Source: Pantoea sp. alder81
GTDB taxonomy: Bacteria > Pseudomonadota > Gammaproteobacteria > Enterobacterales > Enterobacteriaceae
Assembly: GCF_020179835.1 (NCBI RefSeq)
Contig: NZ_JAIUDA010000001.1
Coordinates: forward strand, 1-64,000
Reading direction: 5' to 3'
Length of the DNA: 64,000 nucleotides
Numbering within the stretch: position 1 is the first letter of the stretch; every line of letters begins with the position of its first letter. The position numbers were made by a program, and so were the translations under genes. The notes under the pieces were generated by a model, which had not been told where the DNA came from, did no database searches, and saw nothing but the letters and a program-made list of their open reading frames with translations. Below are positions 1 through 10,403 of the stretch, piece by piece.

Positions 1-108
1 CTGCGAAATTCAGGGGAATGCTGTTTACGGGGCTTTTTGCTGGTTGATACTGTTTTTGTCATGTGAGTCACCTCTGGTTGAGAGTTTACTCACTTAGTCT
101 CGTGTCCA
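1..108 (-). mobile_element. Left-over end of an IS3-family insertion sequence, running off the window
   Basis: An ATG at 62-60 on the minus strand opens a reading frame that begins MTKTVSTSKKPRKQHSPEFR and runs off the left edge. I recognise this as the start of an OrfA (helix-turn-helix) protein of IS3-family transposases. A good ribosome binding site (GAGGT) lies about 8 bases upstream of the ATG. The element seems to end near position 108, where the minus strand reads TGGACACGAG, because the restriction gene to the right loses its family resemblance there. The exact IS name and the terminal repeat cannot be fixed from one end. Confidence 0.75.
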
Positions 109-2588
109 CTATTCGCGGGTAGGATCATTTGCCTGACTTTGTTCTTCTGACCTGCTGGGATTGGTGCTCGGAAATCTCTTGGCTCTTCATCATTGGCAAA
201 ATTGAAGGTTGTCGGCTTCAGTACATCAAATCCCTGAGTAATGCTACCCACGTAGTCTGTTGGCGTAGTCCACATGTGCTGTTTAATTTGCGACCAAATA
301 AATTCAGCCAAAATACGACCTCCCGACTTAAGAACTCCTTCCGTATCAACATCACTTAAATAGCTTTTTAAGTGCGCAACCATTTGACCAGATAGCTTAT
401 ACAGCATTCCTGCATGCTCATCGTAATCAATCTCGTCGTGATCCATGAGATAGAATACCAGATAATTTTCTAAGCGTTCCTCTGAAACAACAACATTCTC
501 CCAGCTAATCGTGCTGATCTGGCTTGTTTCTAAATTGCTAATAAGGATTTCATTTGACTGTGGTTTTAGAGAGATATGCTCCAGACCTATAAGGTCAAAA
601 TCATTAAAACCATAGTTAACATCGCGTGTAGGAAGGACCACGATTTTCGGGATATCTATGGTAAATTCAGCAATCGTCTCTGTAACCGTAGAAACAATCT
701 CATCAACGGAGACTGAATCAAACATTTCAGCTTGCTCTGTTGCTTGCCCGACTGAGTTAGTATACCCCTCTGCCACTTTGTTATCGTTATCAATATTTAG
801 AACAAACAATTCCTTAGCGACTTGGTGAACACGTTGCGCAATATGTTGCTTAACCTGCTCACTTGTTAGTTGTTTACTACTTTCGAGATTTTTGGCTTCT
901 TGCTGAACAATGGCAACAGTAAGCTCAGCGATTTTCTTTTGTGCTGGCGTATATTCTTTAGTTTGTACATTATTACTTGAACTACAGTTCTCAACTTGGC
1001 TCGAACCACTAACATCATAAGTGGCTTGCCGATCTCCTACTGAGCTGTTGTCTATATATACAGGTTTATTGCCTAAAGCGTAGTCCACCATTGAAGGTAC
1101 AAAAATCTGCTTTGGCTTTTTCTCCGGAATGTCATTTTCCTCGCCAGGGCCAATATAAAGTGTCTTTTTGATGATGGACTCTTTGTCATTTGCCTGATCA
1201 ATGATCTCTTGGAAGCGATCGTGTGCAATGATTGTCAATCGATCAACAGCCTCAACTTTTGTTCGCTTTCCATAAGGTAAACGAAGCCCTCGGCCAATGG
1301 TTTGCTCAGTCAAAATCTCAGACGCAGAGGCACGGAGGGGCACTATGGTATAGAGGTTGGTAACATCCCATCCCTCTTTTAGTTTGTTAACATGAATAAC
1401 AATTTCAGTATCTTTGTCATGCTCTACAGATAGCAGACGCTGAGTTGTTTCCTCTGACTCTTCTCCAGTTTGGTTAGAGTGAATAGTTATGACTTTGCCT
1501 GTGTAAGCACCTTCAAAAAATGAATCTGCCTCAATTTTTTTCTTTAATGATTCTGCATGTGATGTGTCTTGTGCAACAACCAGCATAAACGGCTTAATAA
1601 GCTTCTCGCCTGTGTTATTTGCATAACTGGCTAACTCTGTCTTCACATACTCATGGTGATGAATACCATCTTCCAGCTTAATTTCTTCCAAGCGTTCATG
1701 TGAATAATCACTAGGCTTAAACTCTTTACGTGTCGCAACAGCTGGAGTTTTAACATAACCATCATTCAGAGCACTTGCTAATGGATAATGGTAAATAATA
1801 TTTGTGAACTCCTGCTGCTTTGATCCAACATGTTTTGGAGTAGCTGTTAGCTCAATACCCAATACTGGCTTAAGGTCATCTAGTGCTTTTGCTCCTGCAG
1901 AGGCATAGTAGCGGTGAGCCTCATCCATGATAACGACAAGATCAGGCAAATCAGCTAAGTAGTTAAAGTATGAATCACCAATATATTCTTGCAAACGACG
2001 CATTTTAGGGTCATTAGATTTGTTCGCACCAATCTTATTGTCTTTAGCATTTATTTTCGAAATATTAAATATGTTGATATGCGGGGCATCTTCCCCTACA
2101 AATAAATCACCGGTCATCGTTTCAGCAACGGCATAATCCAAACGTACACCGCGACCATCTTCATAATCATCACCAGTGATGATAATTGGTGGTGTTTGAA
2201 CGAGTTCAGGAATCCCTTGGAACACATACTTCGGGCTTCCCATCAAGAAATCTTTTTTAAGTTTCTCATAAATCGTTAAGTTTGGCGCGAGAACGAAAAA
2301 ATGCCTACTGCGCCCGGTAAGATACAACCAAGTAATCATAGCTCCCATTAGGCGCGTTTTACCCACGCCCGTAGCCAGCGCAAAGCACAGTGAAGGAAAA
2401 GCGCGTTCAAACTTTTTCACTGATGGATAATGAGGCTTCAAAATTTCAATCCAACGGTTCAGATCAGCATCTTTGCTTAATCCCATTTGTTCAAGAACAT
2501 CACACAAAATTTGTAGTGATTTTTCTTGTGGATTGCGAAGAGAAAGCCGAGCACTAATTTGATTAGCTATTTTTACATCATTGCTCAT
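90..2588 (-). pseudogene. Type III-like restriction helicase (Res), 3' end cut off by the IS
   Basis: Superfamily 2 DNA helicase of the type III restriction subunit kind; with a Mod partner such proteins translocate on and cleave unmodified DNA. Visible motifs are Walker A (ATGVGKT, about residues 72-78), the DEAH box in VIMDEAHRYYA, the following ELTATPK, and the motif VI region TIGRGLRLPYG. The frame is 832 codons, but the last seven or so (NSGHETK) are read from the IS end. Res proteins of this type normally continue for over 100 residues with a PD-(D/E)xK nuclease domain, which is absent here, so the product should lack cleavage activity. The start lies 3 bases after the end of the methyltransferase frame. 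Last gene of a minus-strand operon. Confidence 0.8.
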
Positions 2589-2591
2589 TGA

Positions 2592-4229
2592 TTACACTTC
2601 CTCTTCATCGTCGTAAAGTTCAGCATCACCTTCAGCTAATACATTCAAAGTAAAACTGTAATCGTCATTATCCCATTCACATTTATTTAAAATTGATTGA
2701 GGGATTTTCTTAATCGTTAAGTTCGGGAATTCAACGCCTTCACTCATAAAAGCTTTACAGCAAATTAGTAGTGTGCGCTCCTCACCGACCTCTTCACTAA
2801 TACGCTTAAGTTAGTCATACGCAAGAGCACCAGTCGTGACATAAATAAAGTCGGTCTCTGTGCTGAAACCATGATTCCAGAATTGGGTTTCACTTGGTGC
2901 ATACATAAAGCCCATGTGTTTACACATAGCAGCAGAAAGCATCTCTGCGTTGTACTCTTTGTTGATAACCCAGTTACCCCATTCATCTTTCTGGAGAAGG
3001 GACGGAGCTAAGCGTAAGTAACGGAAACTACCACCACCTTGCCAGTTGACTGACTTGGAGATACCACCTTGGTCCGTACCATCAATTACTTTTTTAAGGC
3101 GAGGAACGATGTGAGTTTCACAATGATCACCTAATTCCACCATGATCCAACGACGGCCTATTTTTTGAGCTACCGCACCGGTAGTACCGGAACCGGCAAA
3201 TGAGTCCAATACGAGATCACCGGGGTTAGTGGCGATAGTTAATATACGCTGTATTAAACGCTCTGGCTTTGGCGTATCAAATATATCTTGACGCCCAAAT
3301 AGCTGAATTATTTCTTTTTTTGCTTCATCGGTATGTCCCACTTCGTCATGAGGCCACCAGTTATGTGGCGTCATACCATCACGAACCTCTGATAAAAAAA
3401 GCTTCACCGCTGGTGTAGAATTGGTTCCATTTACTCCCCACCAAATACGACTTTCTTCAACATGTCTTCGGTGAGTTTCTCGATCATATTTCCAAGCTTT
3501 CTTTGTGTTTTTGATTATTTCACCGGTATTAGGGTTTGTGATGTCGTAACACAAGTTGGGACGTTTTTCAGGTGTGGCTTGGTTAAGATAATCTACTGAC
3601 TTCCAAGGTCCTCTAGGATCATTATCTGGATTTTTATATCTAGCAATTGAGTCTGCAGTACGAGGTAGCAAGTTGTTAACAAATTTATCCGATTTTCTAT
3701 AAACAAGAATTCTGTCACAGATTGAAGCTATACCTTTAAAATTGTTACTTACACTGTATTTTCTCTGCCAAGTAATATCAGTAACAAAGTTTGATCGTCC
3801 AAAGATCTCATCACATATTATTTTTAAATAGTGCGACTCATTGTCATCAATAGTGATCCATAGTGAACCATCTTCAGATAGCAGTTGATGAAGTAGAACT
3901 AATCTATCACGTATCAATGTAAGCCACATTGAGTGCTCTAATCCGTCATCGTAATGTGAAAAGGCACTACCTGTATTATAAGGAGGATCAATTAATATAC
4001 ATTTAACTTTACCGGTATAGTCTTGCTCTAGTGCTTTGAGAGCTAACAAGTTATCAGACTTAATCAGTAAGTTATCAAAAATATGCTCATCGCCTTTATC
4101 AATATCTGCTGGAATATTGGCATGCGAGTATTGTTGATTTTCCAAAAAAATACGAGGTTCAAGTCTAGGTAACTTCTCTTTACCAATCCAGTTAAGCTCT
4201 AGTCTATTACCTTTACAATTAATCATCAC
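2592..4229 (-). pseudogene. Type III-like DNA adenine methyltransferase (Mod), one in-frame TAA
   Basis: Site-specific DNA methyltransferase of the beta class: the catalytic motif DPPYNTG (about residue 83) precedes the cofactor-binding motif DSFAGSGTTG (about residue 345), with target recognition between. It should methylate adenine and pair with the Res protein downstream. The frame is open for 472 codons, meets TAA at 2811-2813 after ALAYD, and then stays open as LKRISEEVGEE to a second stop at 2592-2594, 3 bases before the res start. The uninterrupted length would be 545, usual for the family, so the first stop looks like a point mutation. The 472-residue product keeps all catalytic motifs and could still be active; only the Res-contacting C-terminus would be lost. 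Confidence 0.8.
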
Positions 4230-4251
4230 ATATACCTTAATAACTCGCAGC

Positions 4252-5013
4252 TTAATAGCTACTACTGAAATTTTTATTCCCGATCATTTCAAGAGCGATC
4301 AGTTCTAGGAAATCTTTTGTTTGAAGGCCATCTTTGATATAGATAACTCTGAAATTACTTTCACCCTGTTTCAACGTCTCACCTTTTTCATCCCAAGCTT
4401 TGTGGCTAGACATTATTTCAGCCGTTGCACCGCCCAAGATATACAGGTCTACCTCTCCATTTTTTATAAGTTGCATTCCTTCAGAGCGTCGGTAAAAACT
4501 TTCTTTATAATTATCCTTATACCTTTTCAAATGAAACATTGGGCGAATATAAAATTCCTTCTCCGTTTCAAAATTGCCTTTTTCTTTAGACTGATAGGCA
4601 CCTAAAATATGCCAATCATTTATTAATCCTTGTAAAGACTTCTTGATGCAAATAGATGAGCGAACTTCAACTATTGCTTGGTTAAAATCTGAAGCTAAGC
4701 TAATGTCGAATTTATCTGCATGCTCAAAATTATCATCTCTAACCTCATCTTAGCTTTCAACCTTAATCGGAAAATTATGCTTTCTGAAATAAGTTCTTAG
4801 CAATCTAGTACACGAAATGTCCGCAAGAGCACCAAGGAAATTTTGACTAATCCTTTCATTTTCATCTCTTATCCGTCCGGCTGGATCACCCTCTCTAACA
4901 TATTTGGCTTTTTTCTCTGCGATAATCTGAGCCTGGCTTATTATCTCAGGAGCACCTAAGATATCGACCTTCAATATATTCCAACTGGCTACATTGACTT
5001 CGTCATATTTCAT
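4252..5013 (-). pseudogene. Small unknown protein of the restriction operon, possibly a nuclease, one in-frame TAA
   Basis: I do not recognise the family. The start chosen is MKYDEV at 5013, whose ATG overlaps the stop of the SNF2 gene (ATGA). The frame stops at TAA 4750-4752 (codon 88) but codon-by-codon reading shows no other stop until 4252, giving 253 positions in all. The second half contains FDISLASDFNQAIVEVR followed by a Lys-rich stretch. A spaced D then E-x-R after a helix with a conserved-looking Glu (RDENERISQNF) is the sort of pattern seen in PD-(D/E)xK nucleases; that is a guess. Its place between SNF2 and Mod in a coupled operon argues for a role in the same system. Confidence 0.6.
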
Positions 5014-7835
5014 TTTTTCGCCACGCCCCACGTTGCCTCAAAAACTGTCTTAACTTGGGTTTCTATCACCAGTTTTTCTTCTATTTTTTCTAGTAACTTG
5101 TCTTCTTCTTGTTCAATGATTTTTTTCTCTTCATGGTAGTTGAGCATCACTTGATCTCTTTCCCGCTCAAGTGATTTAAGCGAACGTTTAGCCGCCATTT
5201 TCTCTTGCAATGTACCGAGCTGTCGAGATGCTTTTCTCGCATGTTTTATTTCTTGGTCTAACTGTTTAATACGGATATCTAAAGCAATTCTCTTATCTTC
5301 AGCCCAGCGCTCTAACTTCTCAACTTCGTCTGCATAATACTGCTCATTATCATGCTCCACTTCACTGATAAATACTTGAACCTGTTGGTTTGTATGATTA
5401 TCTAAGTTGGCCCAAAACTCTGTAGTTTGAACTTTTTCATGCGCAGCAATTGGCAGTTGTAGCATCCGTTCGACAGTTTCAGGATGGATAATCTCACCAG
5501 TATCGGTTATCGCCGCAAGAATTAGCCGCTCACGTTTTTCTTCACTCGATCCAATGCTGACTTTCGTCATGCGCAAGATGCCATTTTGAGAAATTAAGTT
5601 CCTTACATCAGCCCAGTGGATATCTTCTAGCTGGTAAACAAAAGGCAAATGGGTACTCACAAGTCTATCGACTTTGTAGCGTTCTAATAGTTCCAGCCCC
5701 AAGCCTTCAGATACACGAAACAAGTTGTGGTCATGCTGTACTGCATGATGCCAATCCAGTGAGTAGAATGTTCCTCCTACGTTAAAACCATGTTCAGTCA
5801 CGACAAATGAACAATCTGACGCAAATGCCATATTGGCCAGTAACAGTAATCTCTTCTGATACTGAGATAATTGGGTCGTTACTATATTGCGACGTGTATT
5901 TAAACGTTCAACAACATCCGCGTCAAAATTCTCCAATAGAGAACGCCGTGTATCATTGACCTTTACTTCAAGCTGTTCTTTTAACTGCTCTTGTAACTGA
6001 TTAAATTCGTGCTCAATTTGGTCATCGCTTCTGCAGTTCTGGTAGATATCATGTATTCTTCTCTCGATATCTACCCCTGACTCAATTGATCCTAGAATTT
6101 CATCTGATGCTCCAAAAACCCCTTCAAACAAAAGAAACTTTTGACTAAGTAACTCAAAGACTCGCTCATCCGCGCGATTACCCTTGTTAATGAAATTAAC
6201 TACAACAACATCATGCTTTTGACCATAGCGGTGAATACGTCCTATCCGTTGTTCTACACGTTGTGGATTCCATGGTAAGTCGTAGTTCACGAGTAGCGAA
6301 CAAAATTGTAAGTTAATACCTTCTGCCCCCGCTTCGGTACAAATCATCAAGATGGCTTCTTCTTTGAATTTATCGACCAAAGCAGCCTTCATATCGGCGG
6401 TTTTGGAGCCAGATATTCTTGTTGAACCTTGATGTTTTTCTAACCACTCTTTGTAAATAGCTTTCGAGGTAGCGTCGTTATTACTTCCGTTTAATAAGAC
6501 GATCTGACTATTATATCCATTGATTACAAGAAACTCCGCCAACCAACTTTGAGTCCTAACAGATTCAGTGAAAATAACCGCTTTTCTGCTTCCGCCTAAC
6601 TCAGTCGTCTTATCAAACGCTCTTGTCAATACACGAAGTAAAGCCTCTGCTTTAGCATTACCACTGATTTTAGCTGCAAGTTCTTTAAACGAACGTAGCA
6701 ATTCAATTTCAGCACTTAACGCAACTGGATCAATATCTTCATCATCTACTGCATCTTCATCTTGATAATCATTTAAGCTGTCAAGATCTTGTAAAGCTTC
6801 GATGAGAGGTAACTTTTGCTCTAACCGATTAATCATGGTTTCAAGCGTACCCAACATCGCGTATGAAGATGAAGCAAGTATTTTGCGAATCACCAGTGTG
6901 ACTAAATGTCTCGCACCGGATTTGATAGAGAGAAGATCTCCTCGCTGCAAGTACTCAGATACCTCTGCATAAAGCTGTTCTTCTTCTTTCGAAGGACGAA
7001 AGTCTTCAGTCATGGAATAACGACGAGTAAAACTGACACCCCCCTCTTCTTGAACTTGTCGACGCAATGTACGATTACAAACTTTGCTCAGCCTTGAACG
7101 CAAAAGTGCCAACTCAATTTCATCCAAATTTTGCCGACCATATCTTGCTTTAAAGGAGTTTAGATCACCAAAAAAGTGTGGGTCTAGAATCGAAACTAGC
7201 CCATAAAGCTCTAATATGCTGTTTTGTAATGGAGTGGCAGAGAGCATCACTTTTTTTCGACCTTTTAATGCGAGTTCTAACTTTTTCGCCGTTTTTGCGC
7301 CATCTGTTTTGTAGATATTACGAAGCCTATGTGCCTCATCTAACACAACCAGATCCCAATGAACTTGGGTTAACTCGTCTTCCTTTCGAGCAGCAAATTC
7401 GTAAGAACAAATACAAATGGCAGGTTTACCAGTGCTTATTTCCACATCAAACGGATTAGCAATTCCACTCCTGATTGCTGAACTAAAAGTGGTGGCTTCA
7501 AGGATCGCAGACGGTAGCGAGAATTTGTCTTCAAGCTCTTGGCCCCACTGCTTTCTCAAAGTAGCAGGTACAATTAATAGTAGTTTTCGCTTGCGCTCTG
7601 CCCATTTCTGAGCAAGGACCAAGCTAGCTTCGATTGTTTTTCCCAACCCAACTTCATCTGCCAAGATGACTCCACTAGACAGCAGCGAAGACAAAGCAAA
7701 CAATGCCGCCTCGACCTGATGTGGGTTCATGTCAACTTTTGAATTAGCGATGGTCTGAGTCATTAACTCTTCTGCTTTTCCAGCAAGTGTCAGAGAATGA
7801 GCTACCCAAGCTTTTTGATGGTCCGAAAAATACAC
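5010..7835 (-). CDS. SNF2/RapA-like DNA helicase of a defence operon
   Basis: Swi2/Snf2-type double-stranded DNA translocase, 941 residues. N-terminal ATPase lobe with Walker A (DEVGLGKT, about residue 61), the DEAH box in LVVLDEAHRLRN and SATPLQNS. The C-terminal helicase lobe has AGAEGINLQFCS, then the arginine-finger motif QRIGRIHRYGQ. The last 120 residues are a highly charged coiled coil rich in Glu, Lys and Arg. Nearest common relatives are RapA and the SNF2 proteins of defence islands (for example DrmD of DISARM), but no drmA or drmB lies nearby. The start codon is GTG, with AAGG upstream. First gene of the minus-strand operon, coupled by ATGA to the next one, and the only intact gene of the four. 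Confidence 0.85.
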   Translation of the reverse strand: MYFSDHQKAWVAHSLTLAGKAEELMTQTIANSKVDMNPHQVEAALFALSSLLSSGVILADEVGLGKTIEASLVLAQKWAERKRKLLLIVPATLRKQWGQELEDKFSLPSAILEATTFSSAIRSGIANPFDVEISTGKPAICICSYEFAARKEDELTQVHWDLVVLDEAHRLRNIYKTDGAKTAKKLELALKGRKKVMLSATPLQNSILELYGLVSILDPHFFGDLNSFKARYGRQNLDEIELALLRSRLSKVCNRTLRRQVQEEGGVSFTRRYSMTEDFRPSKEEEQLYAEVSEYLQRGDLLSIKSGARHLVTLVIRKILASSSYAMLGTLETMINRLEQKLPLIEALQDLDSLNDYQDEDAVDDEDIDPVALSAEIELLRSFKELAAKISGNAKAEALLRVLTRAFDKTTELGGSRKAVIFTESVRTQSWLAEFLVINGYNSQIVLLNGSNNDATSKAIYKEWLEKHQGSTRISGSKTADMKAALVDKFKEEAILMICTEAGAEGINLQFCSLLVNYDLPWNPQRVEQRIGRIHRYGQKHDVVVVNFINKGNRADERVFELLSQKFLLFEGVFGASDEILGSIESGVDIERRIHDIYQNCRSDDQIEHEFNQLQEQLKEQLEVKVNDTRRSLLENFDADVVERLNTRRNIVTTQLSQYQKRLLLLANMAFASDCSFVVTEHGFNVGGTFYSLDWHHAVQHDHNLFRVSEGLGLELLERYKVDRLVSTHLPFVYQLEDIHWADVRNLISQNGILRMTKVSIGSSEEKRERLILAAITDTGEIIHPETVERMLQLPIAAHEKVQTTEFWANLDNHTNQQVQVFISEVEHDNEQYYADEVEKLERWAEDKRIALDIRIKQLDQEIKHARKASRQLGTLQEKMAAKRSLKSLERERDQVMLNYHEEKKIIEQEEDKLLEKIEEKLVIETQVKTVFEATWGVAKK

Positions 7836-7933
7836 TTAAGACAACCTTAAAATAATCAATATAAACATATGCTTATTCTTTAATTGTGATCGATATTTTG
7901 TTTTTTAACACTCAATTCACAGCTTAAGATCTC

Positions 7934-7988
7934 TGGACTGCCCCCACCGTGGTAGAAGATCCTGCCCTATAGTTGTGGGGGCTGTCCA
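7934..7988. repeat. Near-perfect 14-bp inverted repeat in the SNF2 upstream region
   Basis: TGGACTGCCCCCAC at 7934-7947 is matched by its reverse complement at 7975-7988 (13 of 14 positions), enclosing 27 bases. The ends look like transposon termini, but 55 bp is too small for an ordinary insertion sequence. It could be a tiny MITE, the scar of an element, or a terminator for the gmrSD transcript. It lies between the two minus-strand genes gmrSD and SNF2. The rest of the 258-bp gap shows no gene. Confidence 0.5.
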
Positions 7989-8093
7989 CCGTAAAGACAG
8001 AAAATGTCTACCTGAATGGGGCACTCAAACGCAATGTTGCTTACTACGGTGAGTCGTTGCATACATGTCATATTGGAAGGTGCCCGGTGCGAA

Positions 8094-9893
8094 TTAGCTT
8101 TGACTCAAAGCCTTTCCCATGGCTTTTTCTATCAGTCCAAGTAACTCTTTTTGTCTCTGCTCGTAGAATGCTTCAAAATCATCGGCACGTAGGGGGGCTA
8201 CTGGGATGTGGTGGCTTCTCAAGAGATCATTCATCGCGACATCATCTAGCTGCACTTGGGGGTGCGATTGTAACGACGCTAGGTAAACTGATGGGGCAGA
8301 ACCGCCAATCATTCTGTTTGCCTTATATGAAATTGGTGTTTTATTAATGATCGAGTCGTATTGACGTCTTGGTATTCCGTTCTTCTCGCACCAATCTTTC
8401 GGGAAAATATGATGAATATCAACTGGAACTTCGTCGGTCTCAAGACTACGAATTCTCGCTTTCCAGAAAAGATCCTGAGCACCATCGCGTAAGACGAGAA
8501 CGTTTATGCCTTTATAGGCCGCACTCAACCGGGATGCTAGTGAGTCAAGACGATCAATCTGGAAATTCGCATCGTTAATAGTGCGAGGAAGATCACCGTT
8601 ACTTTCAATCCACGCAAGTAGTTCTTCAACATCATTAGCAATACGCGTTTCTACTGCACCACCGTATAGTTCACCCAATACACCACACCAAAACCACCTG
8701 GCTAGCTTCTGATGAATTTGTGGTTCTCTCCAACGTTCTTCATCTTTGTTGCAAATAATGGTCATGACTGCTGCTAGAGGTGCAACTTGAGTTCGATAAG
8801 GTAATTCTCGCTGAGAACTAAAACGTTCTTGGCGAAGAAACTTGGCTGCGTAATTGAAACCATTCTCTACCACCTCAGCCCAGTTTTTGTAAGCGTTTAA
8901 AGGTAGCTCAAGGACAGAGGCTCGTTTTGCACTAACTGGTGATACTTGTTTACCTGTTTTTCCTGCTGCTATATCAGCTTTCCGTTTCTCCAGAGTATGC
9001 AGCATGGTGATGGCCTGTAGAAAATCCGTGCTTTCAATGCCATTCAGAATCACTTCTTCGGAAATTCTTTCTTTGCGCGAGGTAATATTTCTAATTTCAC
9101 TGCCATACCAGTCATCACGAAGATTGTAGCCATCAGCTGCATAGCTTGCGGTAACAAGCTCAAATACAGACAGTGGTACGCCACCAGTATTTACCTTTTC
9201 GAATACGAGGCATACAGCTTCTTTGGTGGTATCTTTTTTCAGAATAATCAAGGGAATTTGATAATCGTTATAAGCATCCAGCACCTGCGTTTTGAATTCA
9301 AAGAAATGTGGTACAGCCAAAGCATTGTGGGTGTAGAGATCTTGTAACCAAGCCATAGCTTCGAGGATTTCCGAACATGGGAAATAAAGCTGCTGGCATT
9401 CGAGTTCTCGGGTGGAAAGATCGAGATCAACCTTTCGACCAAAATCACTGCGTATTTGACGATTACCATCAGTTGCAATAATTGCGTCATCCAGCCTGTC
9501 TGGTCCCGCAAGAGCTGTGGGTATATGAATATAGTAATAGCGATCGATAGGTTTTCCCTTATCAGTCGTTGTTTTTACTGGACCCTGAAGTCTTAGCACT
9601 TGAGTTAATGTTGTTAACCGCTGCTGTCCATCTAAGATTAGTTTTTCTGGTGACGACAACCTAGGCAAGGGAACATTTTCAATCGGCCGGACTTGAAAAC
9701 GTACTTCACCTCCAGTTTCCAGAAGCATAACTGCCCCTACAGGGAATGAGCGGCCAAGGCTGACGAGTAAGCTACGAACATGCTCATCGTCCCATACCCA
9801 ACCTCTTTGAAAATCTGGTAACTGGATTTTCCCTTCAACGATATCTTTAAGAAGGTCTTTAAGCGGAAGCTTAGTACTATCAAACGTCGACAT
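8094..9893 (-). CDS. GmrSD-type restriction protein (DUF262 plus HNH domain)
   Basis: Probable type IV-like, modification-dependent defence protein with both GmrS-like and GmrD-like parts in one chain. The N-terminal DUF262 (ParB-like NTPase) domain shows IQLPDFQRGWVWD and the signature ILDGQQRLTTL (about residues 84-94). Near the C-terminus, VDIHHIFPKDW followed by a distal INKTPISYKANR has the pattern of an HNH/DUF1524 nuclease with its metal His pair. Family members such as GmrSD of E. coli and BrxU cut glucosylated or methylated phage DNA; the substrate here is unknown. The start at 9893 is preferred over 9935 because AAGGATG lies just upstream. Length 599, no break seen. Same strand as the SNF2 operon but separated by 258 bp. 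Confidence 0.85.
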   Translation of the reverse strand: MSTFDSTKLPLKDLLKDIVEGKIQLPDFQRGWVWDDEHVRSLLVSLGRSFPVGAVMLLETGGEVRFQVRPIENVPLPRLSSPEKLILDGQQRLTTLTQVLRLQGPVKTTTDKGKPIDRYYYIHIPTALAGPDRLDDAIIATDGNRQIRSDFGRKVDLDLSTRELECQQLYFPCSEILEAMAWLQDLYTHNALAVPHFFEFKTQVLDAYNDYQIPLIILKKDTTKEAVCLVFEKVNTGGVPLSVFELVTASYAADGYNLRDDWYGSEIRNITSRKERISEEVILNGIESTDFLQAITMLHTLEKRKADIAAGKTGKQVSPVSAKRASVLELPLNAYKNWAEVVENGFNYAAKFLRQERFSSQRELPYRTQVAPLAAVMTIICNKDEERWREPQIHQKLARWFWCGVLGELYGGAVETRIANDVEELLAWIESNGDLPRTINDANFQIDRLDSLASRLSAAYKGINVLVLRDGAQDLFWKARIRSLETDEVPVDIHHIFPKDWCEKNGIPRRQYDSIINKTPISYKANRMIGGSAPSVYLASLQSHPQVQLDDVAMNDLLRSHHIPVAPLRADDFEAFYEQRQKELLGLIEKAMGKALSQS

Positions 9894-9935
9894 TTTCACA
9901 TCCTTGCGCAGTAACAATTGTTCAAAACTATACAA

Positions 9936-10403
9936 CGATGATGGATTTTTTACATTGCTCCTGGCAGGAGAATGAGATGTTTGGGCTACGAAGTACTTTA
10001 AAAGAGCACTGCTTTCGTTAGGATTTGCAACCCCAGACAGAGTAGTAATTTGTTACAAGTCCTACTAGAAAAAGAAATCTCACTATAGTTCACCTGCAGC
10101 AACGTATTCACTGTACGGATGTATATTGGTTTATAACTATTTTCAGAACTAAATCATTTTCGTGAGCAGCAGATATTCTCTTTCTGACAATGCGGAATGC
10201 GACAGGTTGTGTCGTTTTACTGATGATGACCTCGCTTTGTAATCAACTAATTACCTTATGTTTCATTGCGTTAGATGGTTTCATTTACCCCCACCATTTT
10301 TTCATTTCACCACCCTTTAGTACGACATAACGTGTCGAACCAGTACGTCATAATCACCCATATTAATATCTGGTTATTTTGGGAGTTCAGGACTGTTCTC
10401 ACC
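9936..10403. promoter_or_regulatory. Divergent promoter region between gmrSD and the WYL regulator
   Basis: No gene seen. It holds two copies of the palindrome CGACA-N5-TGTCG, at 10200-10214 and 10323-10337. The second sits just upstream of a CATAAT (10349-10354) that could be the -10 element of the regulator gene, so a protein bound there would cover the -35 region. The obvious candidate protein is the regulator encoded next door. The upstream in-frame ATG at 10275 would put both the second palindrome and the CATAAT inside the gene, so the shorter start at 10404 is preferred. Confidence 0.5.

Noticed and set aside
5010-9893. DISARM or BREX system
   Set aside because: The SNF2 and DUF262 proteins fit parts of such islands, but drmA/drmB and brxC/pglZ, which define them, are not present.
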